From Actinomycetes bacterium (GTDB lineage: Bacteria; Actinomycetota; Thermoleophilia; Solirubrobacterales; JACPNS01), in the NCBI GenBank assembly GCA_023404495.1, contig JAEYBE010000031.1, forward strand, positions 1 to 64,000: a stretch of 64,000 nt of DNA. Direction: 5' to 3'. The notes below the pieces were generated by a model that was given only the letters and a program-made list of their open reading frames with translations, was not told where the DNA came from and did no database searches. The position numbers and the translations under genes are program-made. Shown here piece after piece: positions 51,523 through 59,952 of this stretch (position 1 is its first letter; every line of letters starts with the position of its first letter).

Positions 51523-52467
51523 ATGACTCGAAAGCTCGCACTCGTCTCGCTTCTCGGATTTGCCCTCGTCGCGACAACCACCAGTAGTGCGACAGCCGCT
51601 CAGAAGGTCAGCGGTTCCGTCGCGATCACCGTCAGTTCGGTATTGCCGCCCGGGAAGGCGAACAAACAGAAGACGAAAGCTGTCGCGAGCATCCAAGTCG
51701 CGTTCAACATGCCAAAAACCGGAAACGCGAATACTGCCTGCTCCGGCAGGCTCTCTGTGGGCATCGCGACGGGCTCGCGAATCACGGCCGGGAAGCTGGC
51801 AACCAGCTATACGTATCGTCCGGCTCGGTTTTCATCGGGCCACTGGGTTGGACGCGTTTGTGCTGTGTGGGCATTCATCCCGGTCTCCCAAGAGCTCACA
51901 GGGGTGCGTCGGTCGGTACGGGTCATGTTCCGGGGGAACAGCGTGATCAAGCCGTTTGAACGCGTCCGGAAGCTCCTCATTTGGAAGCCCAATGCAACCA
52001 GACCGGCGTCTGCAGCAGCTGAGAAAGGCCCGTACTCATTCGGCAATTGGCCATTCCTAGACGTTGGGTGGGGCTTCGTACTTCCGCCAAATGATCGGAT
52101 CGTGCGGGCGACCACCATCGGAACTATTCCGATGAATTGCCCTGCCCCCTTTGGAACAGTTCAGTACCCCGCCAACGGTCTCGAGTTCACGACTTCGCAT
52201 CGTCTCGCACTTGGAGCGAACAGTCTCAACGCCGTCCACAAGAGTTCGGACGGCCAGAACCTCGTGCTTGAAGCGAGCTTTGTGCACGGGCCTATGGGAG
52301 TGGATGAACCCCGGTCGAGCTTCCGATTGCACGGGGCGCTCGCGGCGCCAAACCCATCGAGTGGAAACACTGAAATCATCGGCGACTGCAGCTCCGACCT
52401 CACCCACCTCAATCACATGAACCCACCGTTCGACAATGGTGACAAGAAGCGAGGCGCTCCGCGCTGA
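51523..52467 (+). CDS. Secreted protein of unknown function
   Basis: A 314-residue protein with a signal peptide (MTRKLALVSLLGFALVATT, cleavage near ATAAQ). The mature part is beta-rich and not recognised; four or more Cys (GRLSVG-side C, GRVCAVW, MNCPAPF, GDCSSDL) suggest disulphides. There is no membrane anchor at the C-terminus, which is basic and Pro-rich. Codon use is less GC-biased than that of its neighbours, a mild sign of transfer. Confidence 0.7.
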   Translation: MTRKLALVSLLGFALVATTTSSATAAQKVSGSVAITVSSVLPPGKANKQKTKAVASIQVAFNMPKTGNANTACSGRLSVGIATGSRITAGKLATSYTYRPARFSSGHWVGRVCAVWAFIPVSQELTGVRRSVRVMFRGNSVIKPFERVRKLLIWKPNATRPASAAAEKGPYSFGNWPFLDVGWGFVLPPNDRIVRATTIGTIPMNCPAPFGTVQYPANGLEFTTSHRLALGANSLNAVHKSSDGQNLVLEASFVHGPMGVDEPRSSFRLHGALAAPNPSSGNTEIIGDCSSDLTHLNHMNPPFDNGDKKRGAPR

Positions 52468-52528
52468 CCAACACGCGATCGATGTGGTCCAGACAGGAAG
52501 CCGTGGCACATCGACTTTGCGGCGGTGC

Positions 52529-53098
52529 CTATCCCTCGACCGTCACCACCGTCACGTCCTTCATCGCGCTCCTGATCGCAAATCCAAGCCAAATCGACGC
52601 CAAACCGCGAATGATCAGGACGATTCCGATGATCACCGCAAGCGTTGACAGGCTGAGGTCCGGCCAGGTCAGGATCACGATGCCGGCGATCGCGTCGACG
52701 ATTGCCAGGATCAGATTCGCGCCTCGCGCACTGCTGTCTGCCACGGCAGCAATCAAACGGACGATGCCGGCAACGAGCAGCCAGATGCCCACGATCATCA
52801 CGAAGACGACGAGCGCGCTGAACGGGTGCTTGACCAGGATCACGCCGGCAATCAACCCCAAGACTCCGACGATCGCGAGTAGTCCGCGGCCCTCGCCCTT
52901 AGCGAAGATCGCCGTCAACACAGAGATCGCGCCTTCGATGATCAACACGATTCCGGCGATCACAGTGAAGGTCGAGAGCGTCTCATTTGGCGACGCGACA
53001 AAGAAGATTCCGATCCCCAATGAGATCAGTCCAAACAGGGCGACAAGCCACCAAACGCGGTTGAGGGCCTTGATGTCGCTTTCGATGCTGTATTCCAC
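52529..53098 (-). CDS. HdeD/DUF308 family membrane protein
   Basis: A 189-residue protein with six hydrophobic helices in three pairs, each pair with the DUF308 pattern (LISLGIGIFFVASPNETLS, GLIAGVILVKHPF, DAIAGIVILTWPDLSLS). HdeD in E. coli is linked to acid resistance at high cell density; the biochemical role is unknown. The GTG at 53098 has AAGGAG 10 nt upstream and excludes a long in-frame extension that runs through the cupin gene on the other strand. Confidence 0.85.
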   Translation of the reverse strand: MEYSIESDIKALNRVWWLVALFGLISLGIGIFFVASPNETLSTFTVIAGIVLIIEGAISVLTAIFAKGEGRGLLAIVGVLGLIAGVILVKHPFSALVVFVMIVGIWLLVAGIVRLIAAVADSSARGANLILAIVDAIAGIVILTWPDLSLSTLAVIIGIVLIIRGLASIWLGFAIRSAMKDVTVVTVEG

Positions 53099-53179
53099 GA
53101 CGAACAACTCCTTGGATGACTGGATGGTCGCCTCAAACCTACTCCTAGCCAATGACGGGCCGGGGCTCGGCACACTCGG

Positions 53180-53185
53180 TAGGCT
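53180..53185 (+). promoter_or_regulatory. -10 element TAGGCT, leaderless promoter
   Basis: TAGGCT, 6 nt (GGCGCG), then the GTG at 53192; identical spacing to the TAGGCT boxes before 2387 and 4998. Confidence 0.5.
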
Positions 53186-53191
53186 GGCGCG

Positions 53192-53593
53192 GTGTCGTTC
53201 ACGCACCGAAATCTCAGGGACGACCTCCAGGATGTCGGGTCGAACTTCGACGGGCCGGCCGACCTCGAGTTCCGCCTGGCAACCGACGCACTCGCCCTTG
53301 AGAAATCCGGGCTCGGGTACCAAAGCCTCCCGCCCGGCTATCGCTTCCCCTACGGGCACACGCACAAGACCCAGGAAGAGATCTATCTCGTGCTCGAGGG
53401 AAGCGGTCGGATGAAGGTCGACGAGGAAGTCATCGAGCTGAGGAAGCTCGACGCGGTCCGCGTATCTCCAGGCGCGTGGCGCGGCTACGAGGCCGGACCA
53501 GACGGCTTGCAGCTCCTCGTTATCGGCGCGCCCAATCTGGGCGACGCTCCTCGCGAAGACGTCGATGGCGCGCGCGACTGGTGGACTGACTAG
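53192..53593 (+). CDS. Cupin domain protein
   Basis: A 133-residue single-domain cupin. Cupin motif 1 is YGHTHKTQEEIYLVLEGSGR, with two His and a Glu as likely metal ligands; motif 2 is VSPGAWRGYEAGPDG, where the usual His is replaced (WRGYE), so a metal may be held by three ligands only. Function is unknown. GTG start follows a -10 box by 6 nt. The stop overlaps the convergent VOC gene by 4 bp. Confidence 0.88.
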   Translation: MSFTHRNLRDDLQDVGSNFDGPADLEFRLATDALALEKSGLGYQSLPPGYRFPYGHTHKTQEEIYLVLEGSGRMKVDEEVIELRKLDAVRVSPGAWRGYEAGPDGLQLLVIGAPNLGDAPREDVDGARDWWTD

Positions 53594-54027
53594 TCGATTC
53601 GCTCGGCGAGTTCGACGATGTTCTCGTCGGGTCCCCGCACGTAGCAAACGCGGAAAACGTCCTGATAGTTGGCGACCTCGCCCACCATGCTTGCTCCGCG
53701 TGCTTCGAGTCGCTTCAGGGTGTCGTCGAGGTCGTCCACTTGGAATGTGACGTGCCGAATACCGAGTGAATTTGAGGGCGCGCCGGTATCCGCACCGAGC
53801 GAAGGCGGCGAACCGAACTCGGACAGCTCGATACACGTGCCGCCCCGCGGGGACAGAAGCATTCGTGAGCGCGCCGACGTTCCCTCGAGCCCTATGACCC
53901 TGTCGACCCACTCGCCGCCTGACTCCCAGGCATCCGCCGCCTCAAGGCCGAGTTCGACAAAGAATGCCGTCGCCGCTTCAAGGTCGGAGACGACGACTCC
54001 CACGTGGGCGAATTCCTCCACGGACAT
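53590..54027 (-). CDS. VOC (glyoxalase-like) family protein
   Basis: A 145-residue protein of two beta-alpha-beta3 units. EEFAHVGVVVSDLEAATAFFVELG opens the first unit (first metal His); GIRHVTFQVDDLDDTLKRL opens the second (second His). Glu ligands are plausible in CIELSEF and NIVELAE. The family covers glyoxalases, dioxygenases and resistance proteins; the substrate is not known. ATG 54027 has a TAGACT -10 box 7 nt upstream. Confidence 0.88.
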   Translation of the reverse strand: MSVEEFAHVGVVVSDLEAATAFFVELGLEAADAWESGGEWVDRVIGLEGTSARSRMLLSPRGGTCIELSEFGSPPSLGADTGAPSNSLGIRHVTFQVDDLDDTLKRLEARGASMVGEVANYQDVFRVCYVRGPDENIVELAERID

Positions 54028-54034
54028 GTGCGCC

Positions 54035-54040
54035 AGTCTA
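54035..54040 (-). promoter_or_regulatory. -10 element TAGACT, leaderless promoter
   Basis: On the minus strand TAGACT is followed by GGCGCAC and the ATG at 54027, with no Shine-Dalgarno sequence. Confidence 0.5.
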
Positions 54041-54099
54041 CGTCCGCGCTCGCACTAGAGTGGCGGCGCACTGTCGCAATCCGGGAGGAGACGGGACCG

Positions 54100-55263
54100 A
54101 TGCCCAACTACGGGGATTACCAGCTGGAGATCTATCTCGGCGGCCTGGGAGGCCAGAAGCCCGAGCACGCAATGTCGTACGAGGAGCTCGAGCGCCGCGC
54201 CGAGGCAGCGCTCTCAACCGAGATCTTCTCCTACGTCGCCGGAGGCGCCGGCAACGAACACACCCAGCGGGCAAACGTGGCGGCCTTCGACCGGTACGCG
54301 CTGATGCCGAGAATGCTCAGCGGAGCCGCAGAACGCGACCTGTCGATCGAACTGTTCGGCGAGAAGCTCCCCACTCCCCTCCTCTTCGCACCGGTCGGTG
54401 TGATCGGACTCTGTGACGGCGACGGCCACGGCGACCAGGTGATTGCTCGAGCTTCGGCCAGCACCGGCGTCCCGATGATCGCCTCAACGCTGACGATGGA
54501 TCCGATGGAAGAGGTCGCTCCGCTGGCCGGTGAGACGCCCGGCTATTTCCAGCTCTACACCCCGGCCGATCGCGATCTTGCGGCGAGCTTTGTCCGGCGC
54601 GCCGAGGCCTGCGGTTACAAGGGGATCGTCGTCACGCTCGACACTCAGATTCTCGGCTGGCGCCCGCGCGACCTTGCGCTCGCATCGTTCCCCCAGCTCA
54701 AGGGTCTTTGCCTTGCAAACTACTTCTCCGACGACATCTTCCGCGACAAGCTCGAGAGGTCGCCAGAAGACGACCAGCAGGCCGCGGCGATCGCCTGGGC
54801 GCTGGGATTCTCCGACCCAGGGCTTTCATGGGACGACCTTGAGTGGCTGCGCTCACTGACCGATCTTCCCCTGCTGCTCAAAGGCGTCTGCAGCACCGAC
54901 GATGTTCGGAGGGCGATCGACGGCGGCGTTGACGGGATCTATTGCTCAAACCACGGCGGCCGGCAAGCCAATGGCGGCCTTCCCGCGATCGACATCCTTG
55001 CTGAGGTGGTCGAGACCGCCGGCGAGACGCCAGTGATCTTCGACTCCGGAGTGCGCGGCGGCGAGCACGTGGTCAAAGCGCTCGCCCTCGGTGCACGCGC
55101 GGTGGCGATCGGGCGACCGTACGCCTACGCGCTCGCAGCTGGCGGCGAGTCCGGTGTGGTGCATCTGATCCGCTCGCTTCTGGCCGAGACGGATCTCCTG
55201 ATGGCGGTCGACGGCTACAAGTCGATCGCCGAGCTCACACCCGCGGCGATCCGCAAGGTGTGA
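54100..55263 (+). CDS. FMN-dependent alpha-hydroxyacid oxidase
   Basis: A 387-residue TIM-barrel flavoprotein of the lactate oxidase/lactate 2-monooxygenase/glycolate oxidase family. FAPVGVIGL and QLYTPADRDL bind FMN and substrate; VTLDTQILGWRPRDL, LLKGVCSTDDV (flavin N1 Lys) and the catalytic CSNHGGRQANGGLPAID with His and Arg are present. FDSGVRGGEHVVKALALGA and GRPYAYALA complete the phosphate site. It has the long loop 4 typical of lactate monooxygenase. The ATG at 54100 follows GGAGGAG by 10 nt. An in-frame longer start would overlap the VOC gene. Confidence 0.9.
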   Translation: MPNYGDYQLEIYLGGLGGQKPEHAMSYEELERRAEAALSTEIFSYVAGGAGNEHTQRANVAAFDRYALMPRMLSGAAERDLSIELFGEKLPTPLLFAPVGVIGLCDGDGHGDQVIARASASTGVPMIASTLTMDPMEEVAPLAGETPGYFQLYTPADRDLAASFVRRAEACGYKGIVVTLDTQILGWRPRDLALASFPQLKGLCLANYFSDDIFRDKLERSPEDDQQAAAIAWALGFSDPGLSWDDLEWLRSLTDLPLLLKGVCSTDDVRRAIDGGVDGIYCSNHGGRQANGGLPAIDILAEVVETAGETPVIFDSGVRGGEHVVKALALGARAVAIGRPYAYALAAGGESGVVHLIRSLLAETDLLMAVDGYKSIAELTPAAIRKV

Positions 55264-55282
55264 GCTCTGCGCGAACGGACGA

Positions 55283-55663
55283 TCAGCTCTGCGGAGTCGC
55301 TTTTGACAACTCGTAGAGAATCACGATCGAGAGCAGGAACATCGCAAGCGACCAGAACGGCGCGGCCGGGATCGTCATCAGGTAGAAGATCGCGTTGAAG
55401 ATGGCGGCGAAGATGCCGACAAATCGGCCCCAGCCACCTCCGGAAAACAGCGAAGCTCCCGCCGTCAGCTGAATGACACCGACGACCAGGATCAACCAGC
55501 CGTAAGTGCTCAGGTCGGTCGCGATCAGCGTCACGTTCTCAGTGAAGTAACGGCTGTCGCCGATGGCGGCGATTCCGTAGATCACATTGATGATCCCGGC
55601 GAGGATCAGAAGAACGCCGGCGAACAACCACCAACCTGTGACGCGCTCGGGATGTGCGGACAT
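55283..55663 (-). CDS. Four-helix membrane protein (DUF7144-like)
   Basis: A 126-residue protein with four hydrophobic helices. GWWLFAGVLLILAGIINVIYGI at bases 55569-55633, YGWLILVVGVIQLTAGASLF and a final MTIPAAPFWSLAMFLLS resemble the DUF7144 proteins common in Actinomycetota. Function is unknown. AGGAGGC precedes the ATG at 55663. It is convergent with the hydroxyacid oxidase gene. Confidence 0.8.
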   Translation of the reverse strand: MSAHPERVTGWWLFAGVLLILAGIINVIYGIAAIGDSRYFTENVTLIATDLSTYGWLILVVGVIQLTAGASLFSGGGWGRFVGIFAAIFNAIFYLMTIPAAPFWSLAMFLLSIVILYELSKATPQS

Positions 55664-55764
55664 TTGTGCCTCCTGGATGAGGGGTGATTACCTTCCTGAC
55701 TTCGCCAACATACAGACCCTTTCCTACCTAAGGTGAGCAGGGTGCACGCGCTCGCCCCGGCCTG

Positions 55765-55770
55765 TAGTCT
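55765..55770 (+). promoter_or_regulatory. -10 element TAGTCT before class II amidotransferase
   Basis: TAGTCT preceded by TG, then 9 nt to the ATG at 55780. GGAG lies between but only 5 nt from the start, so either a very short leader or leaderless translation is possible. Confidence 0.4.
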
Positions 55771-55779
55771 GGAGCCACG

Positions 55780-56607
55780 ATGTGCCGTGTGTTTGGAGCC
55801 GTTTCGTCCGATCCGATCTCGATTCGTCACGAGTTGGTCGAGTCGAGCAATCCGATGATCCGCCTCTCCGAGAGCCACGACTCAGGCTGGGGAGTGGCCG
55901 CCTATCCCGATGTCGGCTGCGCCGCGCCGATCACCGAGCGGTTTGCAAGCGCGGCCTTTTCGGATGCTCGCTTCGCCGCCGCGACAGACCTCCGGGGTCG
56001 AATCTTCAATGCCCACGTGCGGCGCGCAACCCTTGGAGGCCTGGCTGACGAGAACACACACCCGTTCGAGTTTGGTCCCTACACATTCGCCCACAACGGC
56101 ACGATCCTCGGCTGTCGTCAGATGCTGCGGCCGGCGATCGGCGAACCAAAAGGACAGACGGACTCGGAGTGCTTCTTCTTGCGCCTGATGCACGATTTCG
56201 ATCCGCTCGACCCCGTGCGCTCACTTCGGGCCACTGTCGCCGCCCTGGTCGCCGGCCACACCTTCTCTGGGCTCAATTTCGTCTTCAGTGACGGCATCAA
56301 GCTCTATGCGTACAAGCTCGGCATCTTTGAACTCTGCTGGACGACCCGCCGCGGGGTCGCGATGGTGGCAAGCGAGCCGCTGACTGACGAAAGCTGGCAT
56401 TCGGTTCAGCAAGACGTGCTGCTCACGTTGGATCCAGAAGCGCCCGAAGAAGTCCACGCGGAGCGGCTCTTGGGCGACCAGCTCGTCGAAGTGGCGCGGA
56501 TTGAGCGGCTCGAGCCCGACCCATCGATGCGCGGCGCCGAGCGCGGCGTCTGGGCCGCCGCGTTCGCGGAGAGCACTTCGGGTGCGCCTACGAGCGTTCC
56601 GGCCTGA
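55780..56607 (+). CDS. Class II glutamine amidotransferase (Ntn hydrolase)
   Basis: A 275-residue stand-alone glutaminase of the YafJ/EgtC type. MCRVFG puts the nucleophile Cys at position 2, exposed after Met removal. NAHVRRATLGG, FAHNGTI and GQTDSECFFLRL-type GQTDSE segment supply the glutamine site. There is no synthetase domain, so the acceptor is unknown; ergothioneine genes are not nearby, which speaks against EgtC. It precedes the murT-gatD operon but has its own downstream hairpin. Confidence 0.9.
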   Translation: MCRVFGAVSSDPISIRHELVESSNPMIRLSESHDSGWGVAAYPDVGCAAPITERFASAAFSDARFAAATDLRGRIFNAHVRRATLGGLADENTHPFEFGPYTFAHNGTILGCRQMLRPAIGEPKGQTDSECFFLRLMHDFDPLDPVRSLRATVAALVAGHTFSGLNFVFSDGIKLYAYKLGIFELCWTTRRGVAMVASEPLTDESWHSVQQDVLLTLDPEAPEEVHAERLLGDQLVEVARIERLEPDPSMRGAERGVWAAAFAESTSGAPTSVPA

Positions 56608-56620
56608 GATCCAGCGCTCA

Positions 56621-56641
56621 CGCCGGGAAACTCCCCCGGCG
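56621..56641 (+). terminator. GC hairpin between amidotransferase gene and murT
   Basis: CGCCGGG, loop AAACTCC, CCCGGCG, 14 nt after the stop. No U-run follows, so termination would need Rho or be inefficient. Confidence 0.4.
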
Positions 56642-56648
56642 CAGCCGC

Positions 56649-56654
56649 GATAAT
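56649..56654 (+). promoter_or_regulatory. -10 element GATAAT before murT
   Basis: GATAAT, 9 nt, then the murT ATG at 56664; no Shine-Dalgarno sequence. Confidence 0.4.
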
Positions 56655-56663
56655 CAGCGGCTC

Positions 56664-58052
56664 ATGTCACCGGTTTCTCGCGTCAAACTCGGTCTTGCAA
56701 AGACCGTCGGAACCGCCAGTCGGCTCAGCGGTCGCGGCGGTGGCACGTCGCTGCCCGGCAAGGTGCTTCTCGGGCTGCAGAAGGACGCGATCGGGCAACT
56801 CGCGAGTGACCTGCCGCGCGGCAGCGTCGTGATTTCTGCGACCAACGGCAAGACGACCACCGCGGCCCTGCTCGCAGGTGTGCTCGAAAAGGACGGCATC
56901 AAAGTCGTACACAATCGCGCCGGTGCAAATATGGCCGGCGGAATCGCAACCGCATTGCTTGAAGACGCGCACCGCGGCCGGCCGCATGGCGATCTCGGGC
57001 TGTTCGAGGTCGACGAGGCATGGACCGAGCAGATCGTCACCGAAACCCAGCCCAAGGTCATCGTGCTCGCGAATCTCTTTCGTGATCAGCTCGACCGATA
57101 CGGCGAACTCGAGTCGCTTGCCGATTCTTGGCAGGAGACGATCGCTTCGCTCCCCGAGGAAACGACAGTCGTGCTCAACGCAGACGACCCGCTGCTCGCG
57201 GGCATCGGCCGGGAGCGCAAGAACACGATCTACTTTGGCCTTGAGGACCGCTCGCTCGCCGAGCCGGTACCGCGCCACGCTGCCGATTCCAAGTTCTGCC
57301 GCGTCTGCGGTTCGCCACTGGAATACGAAGCGGTGCAGGTCGGCCACCTTGGCATCTACCGCTGTCCCAACGGTGACTTCGTCCGCCCCACTCCGCAGGT
57401 GGCAGCGACGCAGATCGCCGCGCGTGGGATGAAGGGCAGCCGCGTGACGATCACCACCCCCTCTGGCGCAATCGATGTCGATCTGCCGATACCCGGTCTC
57501 TACAACGTCTACAACGCGGTCGCCGCCGCAGCCGCCGCCCACGCACTCGCTATCCCCGACGCCACGATTCGCGAGGGGCTCGCATCTGCCCAGGCGGTCT
57601 TTGGGCGGGTCGAGACGCTCGACATCCGAGGCAAACATGTTGCACTGCTGCTGATCAAGAATCCCACCGGCGCCAACGAGGTGCTCAAGACGATCTCCGC
57701 AGAGCCAGCGCCGTTTGACCTCTGGATCGCGCTCAACGACAACATCGCCGACGGTCGCGACGTGTCGTGGATCTGGGATGCCGACTTCGAGATGCTGGCC
57801 GGCAGACTTCGGCGTGCGACGTGTTCGGGCACGCGGGCCGAGGAAATGGCGCTCCGCCTGGCATACGCCGGCGTCGATCGGGAGAAGATCGAAATCGACA
57901 ATGCGATCGAGCGCTCCTTTGATGCCGCGGTCGATTCCGCCGCCGGTGCAGGCAATGAAATCTTCGCGCTGCCGACCTACACGTCGCTGCTCGAGCTGCG
58001 TACTGCGCTCGCGCGGCGCGGGGATGCCGGCGAATACTGGGGCGGCGAATGA
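56664..58052 (+). CDS. murT: Lipid II isoglutaminyl synthase, Mur-ligase subunit MurT
   Basis: A 462-residue Mur-ligase-family enzyme. ISATNGKTTTAALLAGVL is the ATP-binding loop; NRAGANMAGGIATALLED and FRDQLDRYGELE are MurT signatures. In the central domain CRVCGSPL and YRCPNGDF form the zinc ribbon special to MurT. DUF1727 at the C-terminus (about 330-462) contacts GatD. With GatD it amidates D-Glu of lipid II to D-isoglutamine. Stop and gatD start overlap (ATGA). Confidence 0.95.
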   Translation: MSPVSRVKLGLAKTVGTASRLSGRGGGTSLPGKVLLGLQKDAIGQLASDLPRGSVVISATNGKTTTAALLAGVLEKDGIKVVHNRAGANMAGGIATALLEDAHRGRPHGDLGLFEVDEAWTEQIVTETQPKVIVLANLFRDQLDRYGELESLADSWQETIASLPEETTVVLNADDPLLAGIGRERKNTIYFGLEDRSLAEPVPRHAADSKFCRVCGSPLEYEAVQVGHLGIYRCPNGDFVRPTPQVAATQIAARGMKGSRVTITTPSGAIDVDLPIPGLYNVYNAVAAAAAAHALAIPDATIREGLASAQAVFGRVETLDIRGKHVALLLIKNPTGANEVLKTISAEPAPFDLWIALNDNIADGRDVSWIWDADFEMLAGRLRRATCSGTRAEEMALRLAYAGVDREKIEIDNAIERSFDAAVDSAAGAGNEIFALPTYTSLLELRTALARRGDAGEYWGGE

Positions 58053-58777
58053 TGGCGAGCTTGCGGGTCTGCGCGCTCTACCCCTCGCGCATGAACATCT
58101 ACGCCGACCGCGGCAACCTGCTCCTGCTCAAGCGCCGTTGCGAGGCGCGCGGAATCGCCTTCGAACTGGCGGCCGCCGAGGAAGGCGACTCGGTCGATCC
58201 CAGCGCGCACGATCTCTTCTACATCGGCGGCGGCCAGGACTCCGATCAACGGCAGATCGCGCAGGACATGCGTAAGACCAAGCGCGAGCCGCTGCGCGAG
58301 GCCGCCGAATCGGGCAAGGTGATTCTCGCTGTCTGCGGCGGATACCAGCTGCTGGGCGAGTACTACGAGCTTGGCGACGAGCGCGTCGAGGGCTTGGGTA
58401 TCGTGAATCTGCGCACTGTGCGCGAGCCCGGCGAACGACTGATCGGAAATGTCATGATCGAGACTGTGATCGACGGTCAGGTCCGCGTGCTCGCCGGCTT
58501 CGAGAACCACGGCGGCCGAACGTACCTGGCAGACGACTGCGCGCCGCTCGGGAAGGTGCTCCGCGGTTTCGGCAACAACGGTAAGGACGGCCACGAGGGC
58601 GCGCGGATGAACAACGTGTTTGGCACATACCTGCACGGTCCGCTGCTGCCGAAGAACTCCTGGTTTGCCGACCACCTGACGAGCCTCGCCCTGGGAGGCG
58701 CCGCGCTCGAGCCACTCGACGACCACCTCGAGGATCTCGCCCACGAGAGCGCAGTCCGGGCCGCGAGGGCAAAATGA
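58049..58777 (+). CDS. gatD: Lipid II isoglutaminyl synthase, glutaminase subunit GatD
   Basis: A 242-residue class I (CobB/CobQ-like) glutamine amidotransferase. ALYPSRMNIYADRGN at the N-terminus, FYIGGGQDSDQ, the nucleophile Cys in LAVCGGYQLLG and the His in GTYLHGPLLPKN match GatD. It feeds ammonia to MurT. It overlaps murT and the following antiporter gene by 4 bp each, so the three are one translationally coupled unit. Confidence 0.95.
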   Translation: MMASLRVCALYPSRMNIYADRGNLLLLKRRCEARGIAFELAAAEEGDSVDPSAHDLFYIGGGQDSDQRQIAQDMRKTKREPLREAAESGKVILAVCGGYQLLGEYYELGDERVEGLGIVNLRTVREPGERLIGNVMIETVIDGQVRVLAGFENHGGRTYLADDCAPLGKVLRGFGNNGKDGHEGARMNNVFGTYLHGPLLPKNSWFADHLTSLALGGAALEPLDDHLEDLAHESAVRAARAK

Positions 58778-59952
58778 ACATCCCCTTCGCTGCGGCCACA
58801 GACGACGTCTCCTCCGCCCTGCTCGCACTGTTTCTGCTGCTTCTTGCGGCGAAGATCGGCGAGGAGATCTGCCGGCGAATCGATCAGCCGGTCGTGATCG
58901 GAGAGATCCTCGCCGGCGTTGTTGTCGGTCCGTCGGTGCTGGGCCTGGTGAGCATCGACACGGTGATCAGCGTCTTCGCGGAGCTTGGCGTGATCTTCCT
59001 CCTCTTCTACGTGGGCCTTGAGTCGAAGCTCGGAGAGATTCGCAATGTCGGCCGACCGGCGGCGCTGGTGGGCATTTACGGAGTTGTACTACCGGTCGCG
59101 TTCGGCGTCGGGCTCGCTTACGCCTTCGGGGCTTCCACCGCAACGGCCGTGTTCATCGGAGCTGCGCTTGCGGCGACCAGCGTCGGCATAACCTCCGCGA
59201 TCCTCGTGGAGCTCGACCTCCAGGCCGGACCGGCCGGTCGCACGATCCTCGGTGCCGCGGTGATCGACGACATCCTCGCGCTGATCGTGCTTGCCATCGC
59301 CACGGGCCTTGCCAGCGAGGGAGGCGTCAGCGCGTCAGAGATTCTGGTGCTGATCTTCTTGTCGATCGCCTTCCTTGCGTTCTTCGGACTGGGCGGCCAG
59401 AAGTTGCTCAGCTCGCGTCCGGCGGTGCTTGAAGCACCGCGCTTTGCCGACTCGCCCCTACTCCCCGCCGTTCTCATCTGCCTTGGCCTTGCCGTGCTGG
59501 CCGCTGAGATCGGGCTCGCCGCGGTGATCGGGGCGTTCCTGGCCGGAATGATCATCGCCGAGACGCGCGACCACAACTCGATCGAGTCGGAGGTAGCGCC
59601 GCTTTACGCCTTCTTCGGCCCCTTCTTCTTTGCGGCGATCGGCGCCCAGCTGCAGTTGTCTGCGCTCGGCAGTGCCAACGCTCTGCTGATGCTCGCCGGC
59701 ATCACCGTGCTCGCGGTGATCACGAAGTTCGTCGGCGCATGGCTTGGATCTGGCGACCTTTCCCAGCGGGACCGGCGCGTCGTCAGCGTCGGCATGATTC
59801 CTCGCGGTGAGGTCGGCGTGATCGTCGCGGGGCTTGGCTATGCGAAGGGTGCGATCGACGCAGAGATCTTTGCCGTGGTCGTCGGCATGGCGATTCTCAC
59901 GACGCTGATTGCGCCGTACATGATCCGCCGGGCCGCGCGGTCAGCTGCCTGA
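58774..59952 (+). CDS. CPA2-family cation:proton antiporter (KefB-like membrane domain)
   Basis: A 392-residue membrane protein with about 12 helices of the Na/H exchanger fold. GEILAGVVVGPSVLGLV opens the protein; the CPA2 motif is AVIDDILALIVLAIA (the Asp pair for ion binding), with GMIPRGEVGVIVAGLGYAKG late. It lacks the C-terminal RCK/TrkA-N domain of Kef proteins. K or Na specificity is unclear. Linkage to murT-gatD is by 4-bp overlap; a functional link is not known. Confidence 0.9.
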   Translation: MNIPFAAATDDVSSALLALFLLLLAAKIGEEICRRIDQPVVIGEILAGVVVGPSVLGLVSIDTVISVFAELGVIFLLFYVGLESKLGEIRNVGRPAALVGIYGVVLPVAFGVGLAYAFGASTATAVFIGAALAATSVGITSAILVELDLQAGPAGRTILGAAVIDDILALIVLAIATGLASEGGVSASEILVLIFLSIAFLAFFGLGGQKLLSSRPAVLEAPRFADSPLLPAVLICLGLAVLAAEIGLAAVIGAFLAGMIIAETRDHNSIESEVAPLYAFFGPFFFAAIGAQLQLSALGSANALLMLAGITVLAVITKFVGAWLGSGDLSQRDRRVVSVGMIPRGEVGVIVAGLGYAKGAIDAEIFAVVVGMAILTTLIAPYMIRRAARSAA

